Shown here one piece after another: positions 26,655 through 35,977 of a stretch of 64,000 bases of DNA. This DNA comes from DASUNP01 sp035249305 (GTDB lineage Bacteria; Acidobacteriota; Blastocatellia; UBA7656), in the NCBI GenBank assembly GCA_035249305.1, contig DATFGQ010000097.1, positions 124,001 through 188,000 on the forward strand. The letters are read 5' to 3'. The notes below the pieces were generated by a model. That model saw nothing but the letters and a program-made list of their open reading frames with translations, made no database searches and was not told the DNA's origin. Position 1 is the first letter of the stretch. Each line of letters begins with the position of its first letter. Both the position numbers and the translations under genes were made by a program.

Positions 26655-27020
26655 ATGGCACAGAACTTTGATCGTGATGACCTGATCCTCTCACGCGAAG
26701 GATCGAACTACGGAGGCGAGACGCAGCGCGGGGGCAAGACGTTTGACCGCATTAAGGTGACGGTCGCAGACAAGCTGAAGCAGGCCGCCGACGCCTTACA
26801 CCAAAAGACGGCTCAGCCGGGCGAGCAGACGAGCGCGGTCGGAGGTTACGGCAACCAGGCCGCCAACTGGCTGAACTCGTCGGCCGATTACATAAGGGAT
26901 TTGGAGCCGCAGCGGCTCAAGAGCGACATTCAAGACGAGGTGCGCCGGAACCCCGGCCGCAGCCTGCTGATTGCCGGGGCGGCGGGGCTCATACTGGGCG
27001 CGCTGTTTCGCAGGAGGTAA
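26655..27020 (+). CDS. Small protein with C-terminal membrane anchor (YqjD/ElaB-like layout)
   Basis: 121 residues from the ATG at 26655, which has GGAG 9 bases upstream (the ATG at 26640 contains that site). The body is hydrophilic and helical (FDRIKVTVADKLKQAADALH), then DIQDEVRRNPGRSLLIAGAA and a tail helix LILGALFRRR. The layout (amphipathic helices, RNPGRS-type turn, single C-terminal helix with a basic end) resembles DUF883/ElaB/YqjD stress proteins. First gene of a four-gene group behind a sigma-54 promoter. Confidence 0.75.
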   Translation: MAQNFDRDDLILSREGSNYGGETQRGGKTFDRIKVTVADKLKQAADALHQKTAQPGEQTSAVGGYGNQAANWLNSSADYIRDLEPQRLKSDIQDEVRRNPGRSLLIAGAAGLILGALFRRR

Positions 27021-27026
27021 AGAGAT

Positions 27027-27476
27027 ATGCAGACGCAAAGGCGGTTTGAGCGCAGGCCCGCCGATCTACAGCGTCCAGAGACGCAGCAGCGCGAGGAGAT
27101 GCAGCGCGAATCTTTCGGCGAGCTGATAGGCGATCTCGCTAATAACTCGGCCGCGCTGGTGCGCGACGAGATAGAGCTCGCCAAGCAGGAGATGCGCGAG
27201 AAGCTGAATTCGTTTCGCGCCGGTGTGGTGACGGTCGCCGCGGGCGGTGTGGTCCTGTTGGTGGCGACACTGGCGCTGGTCGCGGCCGCCATCATAGGGC
27301 TCGGCCACCTGGTCGGCCACGGGTGGGCGGCGCTGATCGTCGGGGCGGTGCTGGCGCTTGTCGGGGGGATAACTGCGATGGTCGGCCTGGGGCAGCTTAA
27401 ACGCACCAGCCTCAAGCCGGAGCAGACGATAGAGACATTGCAGGAGGATAAAGAATGGCTGAAAGAACTGACGTAG
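27027..27476 (+). CDS. Holin-like/phage-holin-X family membrane protein (DUF1469 type)
   Basis: 149 residues. ESFGELIGDLANNSAALVRD and EIELAKQEMREKLNSFRAGV form the charged N-terminal helix; two hydrophobic helices follow (GGVVLLVATLALVAAAIIGL, WAALIVGAVLALVGGITAMV), then a basic/acidic tail. This is the Actinobacteria holin-X/DUF1469 pattern, usually found beside DUF3618 and YqjD-like proteins as here. The name is historical; lysis activity is not implied. It begins 6 bp after the previous stop, and its end overlaps the next start by 22 bp. Confidence 0.85.
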   Translation: MQTQRRFERRPADLQRPETQQREEMQRESFGELIGDLANNSAALVRDEIELAKQEMREKLNSFRAGVVTVAAGGVVLLVATLALVAAAIIGLGHLVGHGWAALIVGAVLALVGGITAMVGLGQLKRTSLKPEQTIETLQEDKEWLKELT

Positions 27477-27940
27477 CGACGAGAATGCACCCGGAAGACA
27501 CATTTGAGCGTAGCGCCGAAGAGATACGCCAGGACATAGCCGCCCGCCGCGAATCGATATCTGATACCGTCGACCGCCTGGGCGACCGCATACACGAGAC
27601 GCTCGACTGGCGCGAGTACATCGCCGAGTACCCATACGTAGCGCTCGGCGTCGCCGCGGGCCTGGGCTTTCTGGTCGCGGGCATATTCAAGTTCAAGCGC
27701 GAGCCTACGCCTCGCGAGCGCATAATCGACGCGCTGGCCGAGATCACCGAAGACCTGACCGACCGCGTCCGCGGGTCGCTGGAAGACGTGGCGCCGAAGA
27801 AGGGCGGGCCGGGCAAGACTATCAAGGCTGCGGCGACTGCCGCGGTGACGAAGGCGGCGTTAGATTTCGCGAAGAAGAAAGCGAACGAAGCGTTCGCCGG
27901 GCGCAGCCAGGAGCGGGAGCAGGGGTACGGAGTGCATTAA
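27455..27940 (+). CDS. DUF3618-domain membrane protein
   Basis: 161 residues. The N-terminal RSAEEIRQDIAARRESISDT and VDRLGDRIHETLDWREYIAE is the DUF3618 helical motif (IRxDIxxTRxxLxxTVxxL type); then a hydrophobic segment VALGVAAGLGFLVAGIFKFK and an amphipathic C-terminal region. Unknown function, typically encoded with the holin-X-like protein. The start overlaps the preceding gene by 22 bp, which implies translational coupling. Confidence 0.85.
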   Translation: MAERTDVATRMHPEDTFERSAEEIRQDIAARRESISDTVDRLGDRIHETLDWREYIAEYPYVALGVAAGLGFLVAGIFKFKREPTPRERIIDALAEITEDLTDRVRGSLEDVAPKKGGPGKTIKAAATAAVTKAALDFAKKKANEAFAGRSQEREQGYGVH

Positions 27941-28002
27941 GAATTGAGAATGAAGAATGGAGAATTCAGAGCTCCTGATTCGCGGTTCTTCATTCTCAAT
28001 TC
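27941..28002. repeat. 17-bp perfect inverted repeat
   Basis: GAATTGAGAATGAAGAA (27941-27957) is inverted exactly at 27986-28002. The stem is AT-rich with a 28-base loop, directly after the DUF3618 stop and before the next gene of the group. No run of T follows, so it is more likely a mobile or structural hairpin than a terminator. Confidence 0.88.
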
Positions 28003-28038
28003 TCAATTGGTAATTCATAATTCACAAGGAGGGAACAT

Positions 28039-28548
28039 ATGGAGAATAGAAACAAGACGCCGGAATTGAACAAGACTACGGGGAGCAGCCCGTCGTCGTC
28101 TAACAAGACCACCACGGGGACTACGCCCAGCACGTCGCAAAGCAACGTGGCGCACAACACGCCCACGAGCAATACCGGCACCAGTAGCACAGCGTTTCCC
28201 AATACGTCTACTACGGGGCAGACTACCCCGACGGCGGCGAGCGCACAGCGCGCCCGCGACGAGAGCTCGAACTTGGGGAACCGCTCTTCGGAGGTCTATG
28301 ACCAGACGAAGCAAGCCATGACTCAGGCGTACGACAAGACTACCGAGACGCTGTCGCAGACCTACAACCAGGCCATGGATTATGGCCGTGAGAACCCCGG
28401 CAAGCTGACGCTCATCGCGTTCGGCGCCGGCATCGGCATAGGGCTGTTGCTCGCTGGCGGTTTTTCGGGCGGCCGCAGCCGCACGAGCCGCATCGCGGAG
28501 CCCGCGATAGACGCGCTCTCGCGCATCGCGCTAGAGTTCTTCCGGTAA
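28039..28548 (+). CDS. Ser/Thr/Asn-rich protein with C-terminal membrane anchor
   Basis: 169 residues. The first ~75 residues are low-complexity (many S, T, N, P; few hydrophobics), followed by helices VYDQTKQAMTQAYDKTTETL and SQTYNQAMDYGRENPGKLTL and a terminal helix LIAFGAGIGIGLLLAGGFSG. The RENPGK..(turn)-helix ending matches the DUF883/YqjD-like tail, also seen in the gene at 26655. Probably an inner-membrane stress protein. AGGAGG sits 9 bases upstream of the ATG. The low-complexity head is the odd part, as usual members are all helical. Confidence 0.75.
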   Translation: MENRNKTPELNKTTGSSPSSSNKTTTGTTPSTSQSNVAHNTPTSNTGTSSTAFPNTSTTGQTTPTAASAQRARDESSNLGNRSSEVYDQTKQAMTQAYDKTTETLSQTYNQAMDYGRENPGKLTLIAFGAGIGIGLLLAGGFSGGRSRTSRIAEPAIDALSRIALEFFR

Positions 28549-28591
28549 TCGACCGGCAGACGCGACGCGCAGCGAACTTCATAACACTTCG

Positions 28592-28632
28592 GGAGGGCAA
28601 GCCGCTCGCCGCGGCGCCCTCCTATTCTTTTG
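28592..28632 (+). terminator. Intrinsic terminator candidate
   Basis: GGAGGGC (28592-28598) and GCCCTCC (28616-28622) form a stem over a GC-rich loop, followed by TATTCTTTT. It stands 44 bp after the last gene of the small-membrane-protein group. Confidence 0.7.
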
Positions 28633-28666
28633 CGCGACATTGCTAGCGCCGCCCGATTCCACTATA

Positions 28667-28682
28667 CTTACCGACCGGTAAG
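28667..28682. promoter_or_regulatory. TetR-type operator candidate
   Basis: CTTACCGACCGGTAAG at 28667-28682 is a near-perfect 16-bp palindrome (only the central two pairs differ) of the TACCGACCGGTA style bound by TetR regulators such as FabR/AcrR relatives. It lies ~90 bp upstream of the ThDP enzyme gene. No TetR gene is in the window, so the match rests on sequence alone. Confidence 0.35.
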
Positions 28683-28771
28683 CGCTACTCAATCGATTCA
28701 CAGCTTTCGAGCATAACCCACACACCGTTCGGAGAAGCCTCTGGTCTTCGTCCGAACCGGGGGTGCATGCG

Positions 28772-30718
28772 ATGAAGAAGATCAAAGATAAGAAGACCGA
28801 CGCGTCGAGAAGGAGCTTCATAACGAAGACAGTAGTCGGCGCGGGCGCGACCGCCGTGACGGCGTTGGGCCAGGCAAAAGCCGCCGATAAATCCGAAGCC
28901 GGCAAATCTGAAGCCGGTGCGATAAGGATACCCGACGAGTTCGCGCAGGCCGCGCAGGCCGCGCCCGCGCAAGCGAGCTTCCCCATGACGGGCGCGCAGG
29001 TCTTCGCGCGGGTCTGCAAAGAGGAAGGGCTCGCGGCGCTCTTCTGCTGCCCTGGCAACTACAACGTGGTCAACGCCATCGCCCAAGAAGGCATCCCGAC
29101 TTACTCGGGCCGCCACGAAGGGGCGATGTGTCATGCAGCGGACGCCTTCACGCGAGTGACGGGCGAGGTGGCGGCCGCGAGTGGGACCGAGGGGCCGGGC
29201 TTCACAGACATGATCTGCGCCATCGCCGCCGCTAACGCCGCGCGCTCGCCGCTCCTTGTGCTGGCGTCTAACATGTCGCTCTACAACGAAGACACGGAGG
29301 CGGGGATTCAACTCGGCTACCAGCAGCCGACTACCGAGGGGTTGAAGAAATACGGCAAACGGCTGATCACACCTGCGCGCGTCCACGAGTACGCCGCTTA
29401 CGCCTTCCGGCAGTTGCGCTCGGGCACGCCGCGCCCCGTCCATATCGATTTTCCGAGCGAAGTCTATCGCGCGCAGTTCAAGACGCCGGGCGATCTTGCA
29501 TACTATTTCGACAAGGCGAGGTATCGCACATCCGCGCGCCCGCACCCCGGCCCTAAAGAGGTGAGCGCGGCCATAGACATGCTCAAGCAGGCCCAGCGCC
29601 CCATCATCGTTTCGAGCAACGGCGTCTTCTACAGCCGCGCGTGGGACGCGCTCGCCAGGCTCGCCGAGAAGGCGCAGATTCCCGTAGTCGAGTCGGGCGC
29701 GATGAAGGGTCAGTTTTCAGACGCGCACCCGCTTTCGGCAAACGCCGCTCCGGGGGCGCTGGCGAGCGCGGACCTCGTGATGCTCGTCGGCCAGTATTGC
29801 ATGCCGACCGTCGGCGAATTCGCGTTCGGGCCAGACGCTAAATACATCCGCATCGATCCGTGCTCGGAAGACATCGGCCGCAACATGCCCATCGATCTCG
29901 GCATGGTCAGTTGCGAGCGCGCGGCGCTTGAGACTCTGGCCGACAGCGTGCCCGCGATGAAGCACGACGCCTGGGTCGCCGAGATAGCGGCCGCGCGGCA
30001 GAAGTTTGAAGAGGAGCTTGATGGGTTTTACAAGCTCGGCGCGAGCTACGCCGACGCCGTGCACCCCGCGGTGATAGCCAAAGAGCTGAGCGATTTTATG
30101 TACCGCGGCAAGATCCCGAAAGAGCAGACGACCTTCGTGTCGGGCGGGTACGGGATCGCCCGGTACGTGCGCCGCTGGCTTCGCGGATACCGACCGGGGC
30201 AGATAATGAACGGCGCTTATCAGTATGGCGCGATCGGGCCGGACGTAGGCTACAGCTTCGGCGTGAGCGCGGCCGTTCGACACGGCGTCGGGCCGCAGGC
30301 GGCTCACAAAGGCTCTCCGGTGATCTGTGTTACGGGCGACGCGGGGTTCGGCTACACGGCTATGGAGGTGGAGACGCTGTCGAAGTACCGCATGCCCGTG
30401 ATCGTCATCGTCTACAACAACAACGCCTGGGGGACGTGGACGGGCAACCGCCGCAACCCGGTCGCGCTCTCGCTCCACCTCTTCCAAGAGAACGTCCGCT
30501 ACGACAAGGTGGGCGAGGCGTTAGGCGCGCACGGCGAGTACGTCACCAAACCCGGCGAGTTTCGCGCCGCGCTCGAACGCTGTTACCAGATAGCCGTGCG
30601 CGAAAGCCGCCCGTCGGTCATCAACTGCCAGGCGAAGAAGGAGTTCTGGATCAAGGAAGACTATCCGCCCGGATTCCTCGGCGCCGTCGAGCCGGGCTGC
30701 ATGTCTTACAACCACTAA
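28772..30718 (+). CDS. Thiamine diphosphate-dependent enzyme with Tat-like signal
   Basis: 648 residues from the ATG at 28772 (GTG at 28763 is an alternative). The N-terminus has a twin-arginine pattern (SRRSFITKTVVGAGATAVT, Arg13-Arg14), so export by Tat is likely. The three domains of acetolactate synthase-like ThDP enzymes follow: PYR with the catalytic Glu in GRHEGAMCHAADAFTRVTGE, the central domain, and PP with GDAGFGYTAMEVETLSKYRM...VYNNNAWG (the Gly-Asp-x(n)-Asn metal/ThDP motif). Known relatives decarboxylate 2-oxo acids or oxalyl-CoA. An exported member is unusual because ThDP must be inserted before export, which Tat allows. No partner gene identifies the substrate. Confidence 0.85.
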   Translation: MKKIKDKKTDASRRSFITKTVVGAGATAVTALGQAKAADKSEAGKSEAGAIRIPDEFAQAAQAAPAQASFPMTGAQVFARVCKEEGLAALFCCPGNYNVVNAIAQEGIPTYSGRHEGAMCHAADAFTRVTGEVAAASGTEGPGFTDMICAIAAANAARSPLLVLASNMSLYNEDTEAGIQLGYQQPTTEGLKKYGKRLITPARVHEYAAYAFRQLRSGTPRPVHIDFPSEVYRAQFKTPGDLAYYFDKARYRTSARPHPGPKEVSAAIDMLKQAQRPIIVSSNGVFYSRAWDALARLAEKAQIPVVESGAMKGQFSDAHPLSANAAPGALASADLVMLVGQYCMPTVGEFAFGPDAKYIRIDPCSEDIGRNMPIDLGMVSCERAALETLADSVPAMKHDAWVAEIAAARQKFEEELDGFYKLGASYADAVHPAVIAKELSDFMYRGKIPKEQTTFVSGGYGIARYVRRWLRGYRPGQIMNGAYQYGAIGPDVGYSFGVSAAVRHGVGPQAAHKGSPVICVTGDAGFGYTAMEVETLSKYRMPVIVIVYNNNAWGTWTGNRRNPVALSLHLFQENVRYDKVGEALGAHGEYVTKPGEFRAALERCYQIAVRESRPSVINCQAKKEFWIKEDYPPGFLGAVEPGCMSYNH

Positions 30719-30725
30719 AGGGCAG

Positions 30726-30796
30726 TTTTAAGTTTTTAGTTTTCAGTTTTCAGCACCGGAACTAAAAACTAGAAACTGAAAACTAAAAACTTAAAA
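30726..30796. repeat. 24-bp perfect inverted repeat
   Basis: TTTTAAGTTTTTAGTTTTCAGTTT-type arm at 30726-30749, inverted exactly at 30773-30796, loop 23 bases. AT-rich and unlike the neighbouring genes, it is the whole 90-bp gap after the ThDP gene. It may help end transcription (T-rich on either strand) but looks like an inserted hairpin. Confidence 0.88.
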
Positions 30797-30808
30797 CTTA
30801 AAACTGGA

Positions 30809-31258
30809 ATGTTGAAGGTAGTCAGAGAAAACTTGCAGGCGTATGCGGACCGCGGAGTCTTTCGCGGCTTCAACGAAGTCAAGAGCGGGCAATTCAGATT
30901 CGTGTGGCTCGTCCGACACCAGATGGAGCTGAGCGTCGATACGGCGAAGCAGGTGCTCAGGTTCAAACAGCTTCTGCCCGCCGTCCCCGCGAGCTCACCT
31001 CTGTACGCCGAGCTGAAGGGGTTTATACGCGAGCGCCACGCCCGTGACCTGCCCCCGCACCGTCGGATCGACCCGCGCCGCGCCGAGGTCGCCTGCTTCA
31101 ATCGCGGAGGCTTCGTCTCGCTCTCGCTCAAGGTCAGGAACAGGCAGTACGCTTACGGCGTCAACAGAATTGTCAATCTGGTTCACGAGCTCTTTCTGCA
31201 CTTGCGCGACACGCACCCCGAGTATCTGATGGAGAATTTTGATGTGCCTCAGGAATAG
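30809..31258 (+). CDS. Hypothetical protein, cytoplasmic
   Basis: 149 residues without a signal peptide or membrane helix. N-terminal FRGFNEVKSGQFRFVWLVRH and ELSVDTAKQVLRFKQLLPAV, later LPPHRRIDPRRAEVACFNRG and VNRIVNLVHELFLHLRDTHP. I recognise no family. The coding frame is credible because it is uninterrupted and has codon use like its neighbours; its end overlaps the cytochrome c start by 17 bp, suggesting translational coupling to that respiratory gene. Confidence 0.72.
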   Translation: MLKVVRENLQAYADRGVFRGFNEVKSGQFRFVWLVRHQMELSVDTAKQVLRFKQLLPAVPASSPLYAELKGFIRERHARDLPPHRRIDPRRAEVACFNRGGFVSLSLKVRNRQYAYGVNRIVNLVHELFLHLRDTHPEYLMENFDVPQE

Positions 31259-31649
31259 TCTCATCATCTTTGTGATGGCCGCGCTCGGACTGATTGCCGA
31301 AGCTCAGTCGCCGCGTCGCAACGCCGAGGCGATGAAGCTCAAGAACCCCGTAGCCGTTGACGCCGAATCGATAGAGGCCGGGAAGAAACTTTACCAGCGA
31401 CACTGCGCTTCGTGTCACGGCCCTCAAGGCAAAGGCGATGGCGGCATGGCTTTGAGCGGCGGCACGCCGTCTGATCTCACGGACGAAACGTGGGATTACG
31501 GCTCCACGGACGGAGAGATATTCGTGAGCATACGCGACGGAGTGTCAAGCGACATGCTCGCCTACAAAGAGAAGCTCGACGAGAAACAGATATGGCAGGT
31601 GGTCAACTTCATACGCAGCATCGGGCCTAAGACGAAAGAAGGGAAGTAG
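31242..31649 (+). CDS. Small secreted cytochrome c
   Basis: 135 residues from the ATG at 31242 (GGAG 7 bases upstream). It has a signal peptide (LIIFVMAALGLIAEAQS), the single haem-binding CASCH in YQRHCASCHGPQGKGDGG, and an axial Met candidate in SSDMLAY. About 80-residue class I cytochrome c domain (IWQVVNFIRSIG at the end is the last helix). A periplasmic electron carrier. The start overlaps the gene before by 17 bp. The following genes are also haem proteins, so it may accept electrons from them. Confidence 0.93.
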   Translation: MCLRNSLIIFVMAALGLIAEAQSPRRNAEAMKLKNPVAVDAESIEAGKKLYQRHCASCHGPQGKGDGGMALSGGTPSDLTDETWDYGSTDGEIFVSIRDGVSSDMLAYKEKLDEKQIWQVVNFIRSIGPKTKEGK

Positions 31650-31777
31650 CAGCACTCCGAAAGCGGAGGTCTTATTCAATTGGAATAGAATATGTGCTAT
31701 AAGAGTCGTAACAGTGGAGCCAGCCATCCGGGTCTTACGCAATTATAATTTCGTTACCTGTAACCGGGAGGCTAAAG

Positions 31778-33103
31778 ATGAAACGCATCCTCAGTGTCAG
31801 CCTGTTAGGCTCTGGTTTAGTGGCGGGTCTGTTCCTGGTCCTCAGCACCGCTGTCGTTTCGGCTAACAAGCCGGCCGTCGTAACTTTCAGCAAAGACGTT
31901 GCGCCGATCATTCAGAAGAACTGCCAGGCGTGCCACCGCCCCGGCGAAGTCGCGCCGATGTCGTTTATGAGCTTCAAAGAGGTGCGGCCGTGGGCCAAGG
32001 CTATCCGCGAAAAAGTCGTGACGCGCCAGATGCCGCCCTGGTTTGCGGACCCCAAACACGGCGAGTTCTCTAACGACTGCCGCCTGTCTCAAAAAGAGAT
32101 CGACACCCTCGTCGCCTGGGTCGACGCGGGCGCTCCCGAAGGCAATCCGAAAGATCTGCCCGCGAACCCGAAATACCCCGATGGCTGGCAGATCGGCAAA
32201 CCGGACGTTGTGTTTTCTATGACTGAAGTCTACAACGTCCCGGCCGAAGGGGTGATACCTTACAAATACTTCTCGGTGCCTACGAACTTCACCGAAGACA
32301 AGTACGTGCAGTTCGCCGAGATCCGCCAGGGCAATCGCAAGCTCGTGCATCACATCATCGTCGACGTCCGCTACCCCGAGCATGGCAACCTTCCGAAGCC
32401 GGGCGAGATTCCTTCCGAAGAGCTTGCGGCGGCGCGCGGGCGCGCGTCGAGCGGCGAGCGACCCGCCGATTCAGATGGGCGATTGGTTGGCTGGGCGCCG
32501 GGCGAAGCCCCACTGATTCTCAGGCCCGGTCAGGCGAAGCTCCTCAAGAAAGGCTCGGTGCTGATCTTCCAGGTCCATTACACGACGAACGGCGAAGCGG
32601 GCACCGACCGCTCAAGCGTGGGCTTGATATTCTCGAAGCACCCCGTCGAGAAACGCGTCATCACCGCCGGCGCGGTGGGTCGCAACCTTGAGATACCGCC
32701 CGGCGCGCCGAACTACGAGATCAAATCGTCGTTCGAGTTCAAAGAAGACAGCCACATCGACAGCCTCCACCCGCACATGCACATGCGCGGCAAGGATTTT
32801 CTCTACCGCCTGGTCTACCCCGACGGCACGTCGAAGGTGCTGTTGTCCGTGCCGCGATGGGATTTCAACTGGCAACTGACTTACGTCTTCAAAGGGGAGG
32901 TCGCCGCGCCTAAGGGGAGCCGCCTCGAATGCGTCGCGCATTACGACAACTCGCCGCAGAACAAGTTCAATCCCGACCCGACGAAGCTTGTGAAGTGGGG
33001 GCCGCAGACCTGGGACGAGATGATGATAGGTTATCTCGATTACACGCTCGACAAGCAGGACCTGCGCCGGGCGCAGCCGCAGGACGCCTCTAAAGGAAAG
33101 TGA
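31778..33103 (+). CDS. Cytochrome c / copper type II monooxygenase-like secreted protein 1
   Basis: 441 residues with a signal peptide (LLGSGLVAGLFLVLSTAVVS). A haem c site CQACHRPGEVAP (Cys49, Cys52, His53) and planctomycete-type cytochrome segment (RPWAKAIREKVVTRQMPPW) are followed from ~residue 120 by a two-part beta-sandwich like the peptidylglycine alpha-hydroxylating/dopamine monooxygenase core. Copper-ligand candidates are the His pair in KLVHHIIVD (191-192), His in FQVHYTTN, HxH in LHPHMHMRGKD (333, 335) and Met in WDEMMIGYLDY. Inference: a periplasmic copper enzyme that receives electrons from its own haem domain; substrate unknown. A paralogue follows 83 bp later. Confidence 0.85.
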   Translation: MKRILSVSLLGSGLVAGLFLVLSTAVVSANKPAVVTFSKDVAPIIQKNCQACHRPGEVAPMSFMSFKEVRPWAKAIREKVVTRQMPPWFADPKHGEFSNDCRLSQKEIDTLVAWVDAGAPEGNPKDLPANPKYPDGWQIGKPDVVFSMTEVYNVPAEGVIPYKYFSVPTNFTEDKYVQFAEIRQGNRKLVHHIIVDVRYPEHGNLPKPGEIPSEELAAARGRASSGERPADSDGRLVGWAPGEAPLILRPGQAKLLKKGSVLIFQVHYTTNGEAGTDRSSVGLIFSKHPVEKRVITAGAVGRNLEIPPGAPNYEIKSSFEFKEDSHIDSLHPHMHMRGKDFLYRLVYPDGTSKVLLSVPRWDFNWQLTYVFKGEVAAPKGSRLECVAHYDNSPQNKFNPDPTKLVKWGPQTWDEMMIGYLDYTLDKQDLRRAQPQDASKGK

Positions 33104-33186
33104 CGAGTGAACAGTCACGAGTGACAAGATCAAGTTTCTTGTCGCTCATCACGGTTTACGGTTCACGCCCGCTTAGGAGAAGAGCT

Positions 33187-34602
<1,416 letters not shown>

Positions 34603-34607
34603 ACGGT

Positions 34608-35168
34608 ATGATACGAGCAATAATTCTATCGCTGTTACTTCTCGGGCAAGCCGCGGGGCAACAGTCCAGGCCCACAGACCCGAGCGACCCGATGCCGCCG
34701 CCTAACATGGATTACTTCGTCGGCGCGTGGTCTTTCGAATGGAACGTGCCCGAATCACCCTTAGGCCCGGCGGGCAAGCTCAAAGGGACCGAGACGTACC
34801 GAAAGACCGGCGCGGGAGCTTACGAAAGCGAGATCGTAGGCGAAGGGCCGCAAGGCAGTTTCAAAGCGCGCGCGACGACCGTGTACAACGAGAAGGAGAA
34901 GACCGTGAGGCGTTCGGAGACGGGCCTGTTCGGAGCGGCTGTAGTTAAGATTGGCCCGATCGGCGGCGACCTGGGCGGGTACTACACGATCTTCTGGGAG
35001 AGCGAGCCTATCAAGAAGGACGGCCACACGATCAAGCTGAAAGGTAAGACGCTGATGCTGTCGCCAGCCAACTACCGCTTGCAGGTGCAGATCTCCGTCG
35101 ACGGCGGGCCTTACATGAATTTCGGAAACCCCTGGTTCCGCAAGGCGGACGGGAAATCGCCTTCATAA
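34608..35168 (+). CDS. Secreted DUF1579-like protein
   Basis: 186 residues from the ATG at 34608, 5 bp after the preceding stop. Signal peptide MIRAIILSLLLLGQAAGQQ, then YFVGAWSFEWNVPESPLGP, GKLKGTETYRKTGAGAYESE and a C-terminal run of beta strands. This looks like the beta-barrel DUF1579 family (lipocalin-like), which often begins FVGxWxxE. The function is unknown; cotranscription with the copper-enzyme pair suggests a periplasmic accessory. Confidence 0.72.
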   Translation: MIRAIILSLLLLGQAAGQQSRPTDPSDPMPPPNMDYFVGAWSFEWNVPESPLGPAGKLKGTETYRKTGAGAYESEIVGEGPQGSFKARATTVYNEKEKTVRRSETGLFGAAVVKIGPIGGDLGGYYTIFWESEPIKKDGHTIKLKGKTLMLSPANYRLQVQISVDGGPYMNFGNPWFRKADGKSPS

Positions 35169-35230
35169 TTACAGATCGCCTACAGATTGTCCTGTTTACG
35201 CCCCGAGGAGATCACAGTGTTCAATTATTG

Positions 35231-35876
35231 ATGCCCCAGAGGGGCACAAGATATTAGCCGGTGGCGAAACCACCGGGTTGATCGACCAAAATTTCACGCG
35301 CCCTGGAAGGGCGCAGGACGAGGCGTGGACGGTATGCCATCAACCCATCTGAGCCTGCACTATCATCTAATCTTCAGCACTAAAGATCGTGTGTCATCTA
35401 TTCATAGAGACTGGCGCGGTCGGTTACACGCCTATATGGGCGGCATAGTCAACGAACTGGGCGGTGTGGCGGAAACGATCGGGGGCATGGAGGACCACGT
35501 TCATTTGCTAGTCGGTCTGCGCGCTACGCACCGACTCGCCGATGTGATGAAAGAGATAAAGTCATCGTCGTCCAGGTGGGTTCACGAGCAGATTAAGAAG
35601 CATCTGTTTTCCTGGCAGGAGGGATATGGGGCTTTCACAGTCAGCTCGTCACAGATCACAGCCGTAAAAAACTACATTGCTAATCAGGAAGAGCATCATC
35701 GCAAAAAGACGTTTCAGGAAGAGTACCTGGAGTTTCTGAAACAGAGCGGCGTGGAATACGACGAAAAATATCTCTGGTGAAGGTTGGTCCTGCGCCCCTC
35801 CAGGGCGCGTGGCATCTATGCCGATCAATCCGGTGGTTTCACCACCGGCTAATATCCTATGTCCCTCCAGGACATA
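35231..35876. mobile_element. Complete RAYT unit (REPtron-like) with paired hairpin ends
   Basis: The transposase gene at 35334-35780 is flanked by ~90-bp imperfect inverted copies. Left (35231-35321) and right (35787-35876, reversed) each carry three hairpins in the same order: GCCCCAGAGGGGC (or its TGTCCTGGAGGGACA variant), CCGGTGGCGAAACCACCGG, and GCGCCCTGGAAGGGCGC followed by AGGA. Linking sequence such as GATATTAGCCGGTGG is conserved too. This is the layout of a self-mobilising REP-associated tyrosine transposase unit. It sits between the cytochrome/copper genes and the PQQ dehydrogenase gene. Confidence 0.9.
35334..35780 (+). CDS. REP-associated tyrosine transposase (RAYT, IS200-like Y1)
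   Basis: 148 residues from the ATG at 35334 (GTG at 35325 also in frame). It has the HUH motif HVH (55-57) in MEDHVHLLVGL and the catalytic tyrosine at ~Tyr114 in VKNYIANQEEHHRKKTF, with the typical YHLIFSTKDR start and EEYLEFLKQSGVEYDEKYLW end. Established knowledge: such proteins cleave and join single-stranded REP hairpins. The gene is intact and framed by inverted hairpin arrays, so it may be active. The hairpins beside it (GCCCTGGAAGGGC) differ by one base from GCCCTGAAAGGGC of the cassettes at 4469, 10786 and 23961. Confidence 0.93.
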   Translation: MPSTHLSLHYHLIFSTKDRVSSIHRDWRGRLHAYMGGIVNELGGVAETIGGMEDHVHLLVGLRATHRLADVMKEIKSSSSRWVHEQIKKHLFSWQEGYGAFTVSSSQITAVKNYIANQEEHHRKKTFQEEYLEFLKQSGVEYDEKYLW

Positions 35877-35977
35877 AGGAATATGACGGCTCGGGATTTG
35901 ACCATTACCGCCACCCTGGAATAAGAATGGGGCGGTTCTTTCCGAGTTCGACTACAGCATATGAGCCAGGAGGTTGA

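Noticed and set aside
28763..28771. GTG start of the ThDP enzyme
   Set aside because: The ATG at 28772 gives a cleaner Tat leader; neither has a strong ribosome site, so this remains a preference only.
33100..33186. 29-residue extension of the second copper monooxygenase-like protein
   Set aside because: It precedes a clear signal peptide and AGGAG, and is made of intergenic repeat-like sequence.
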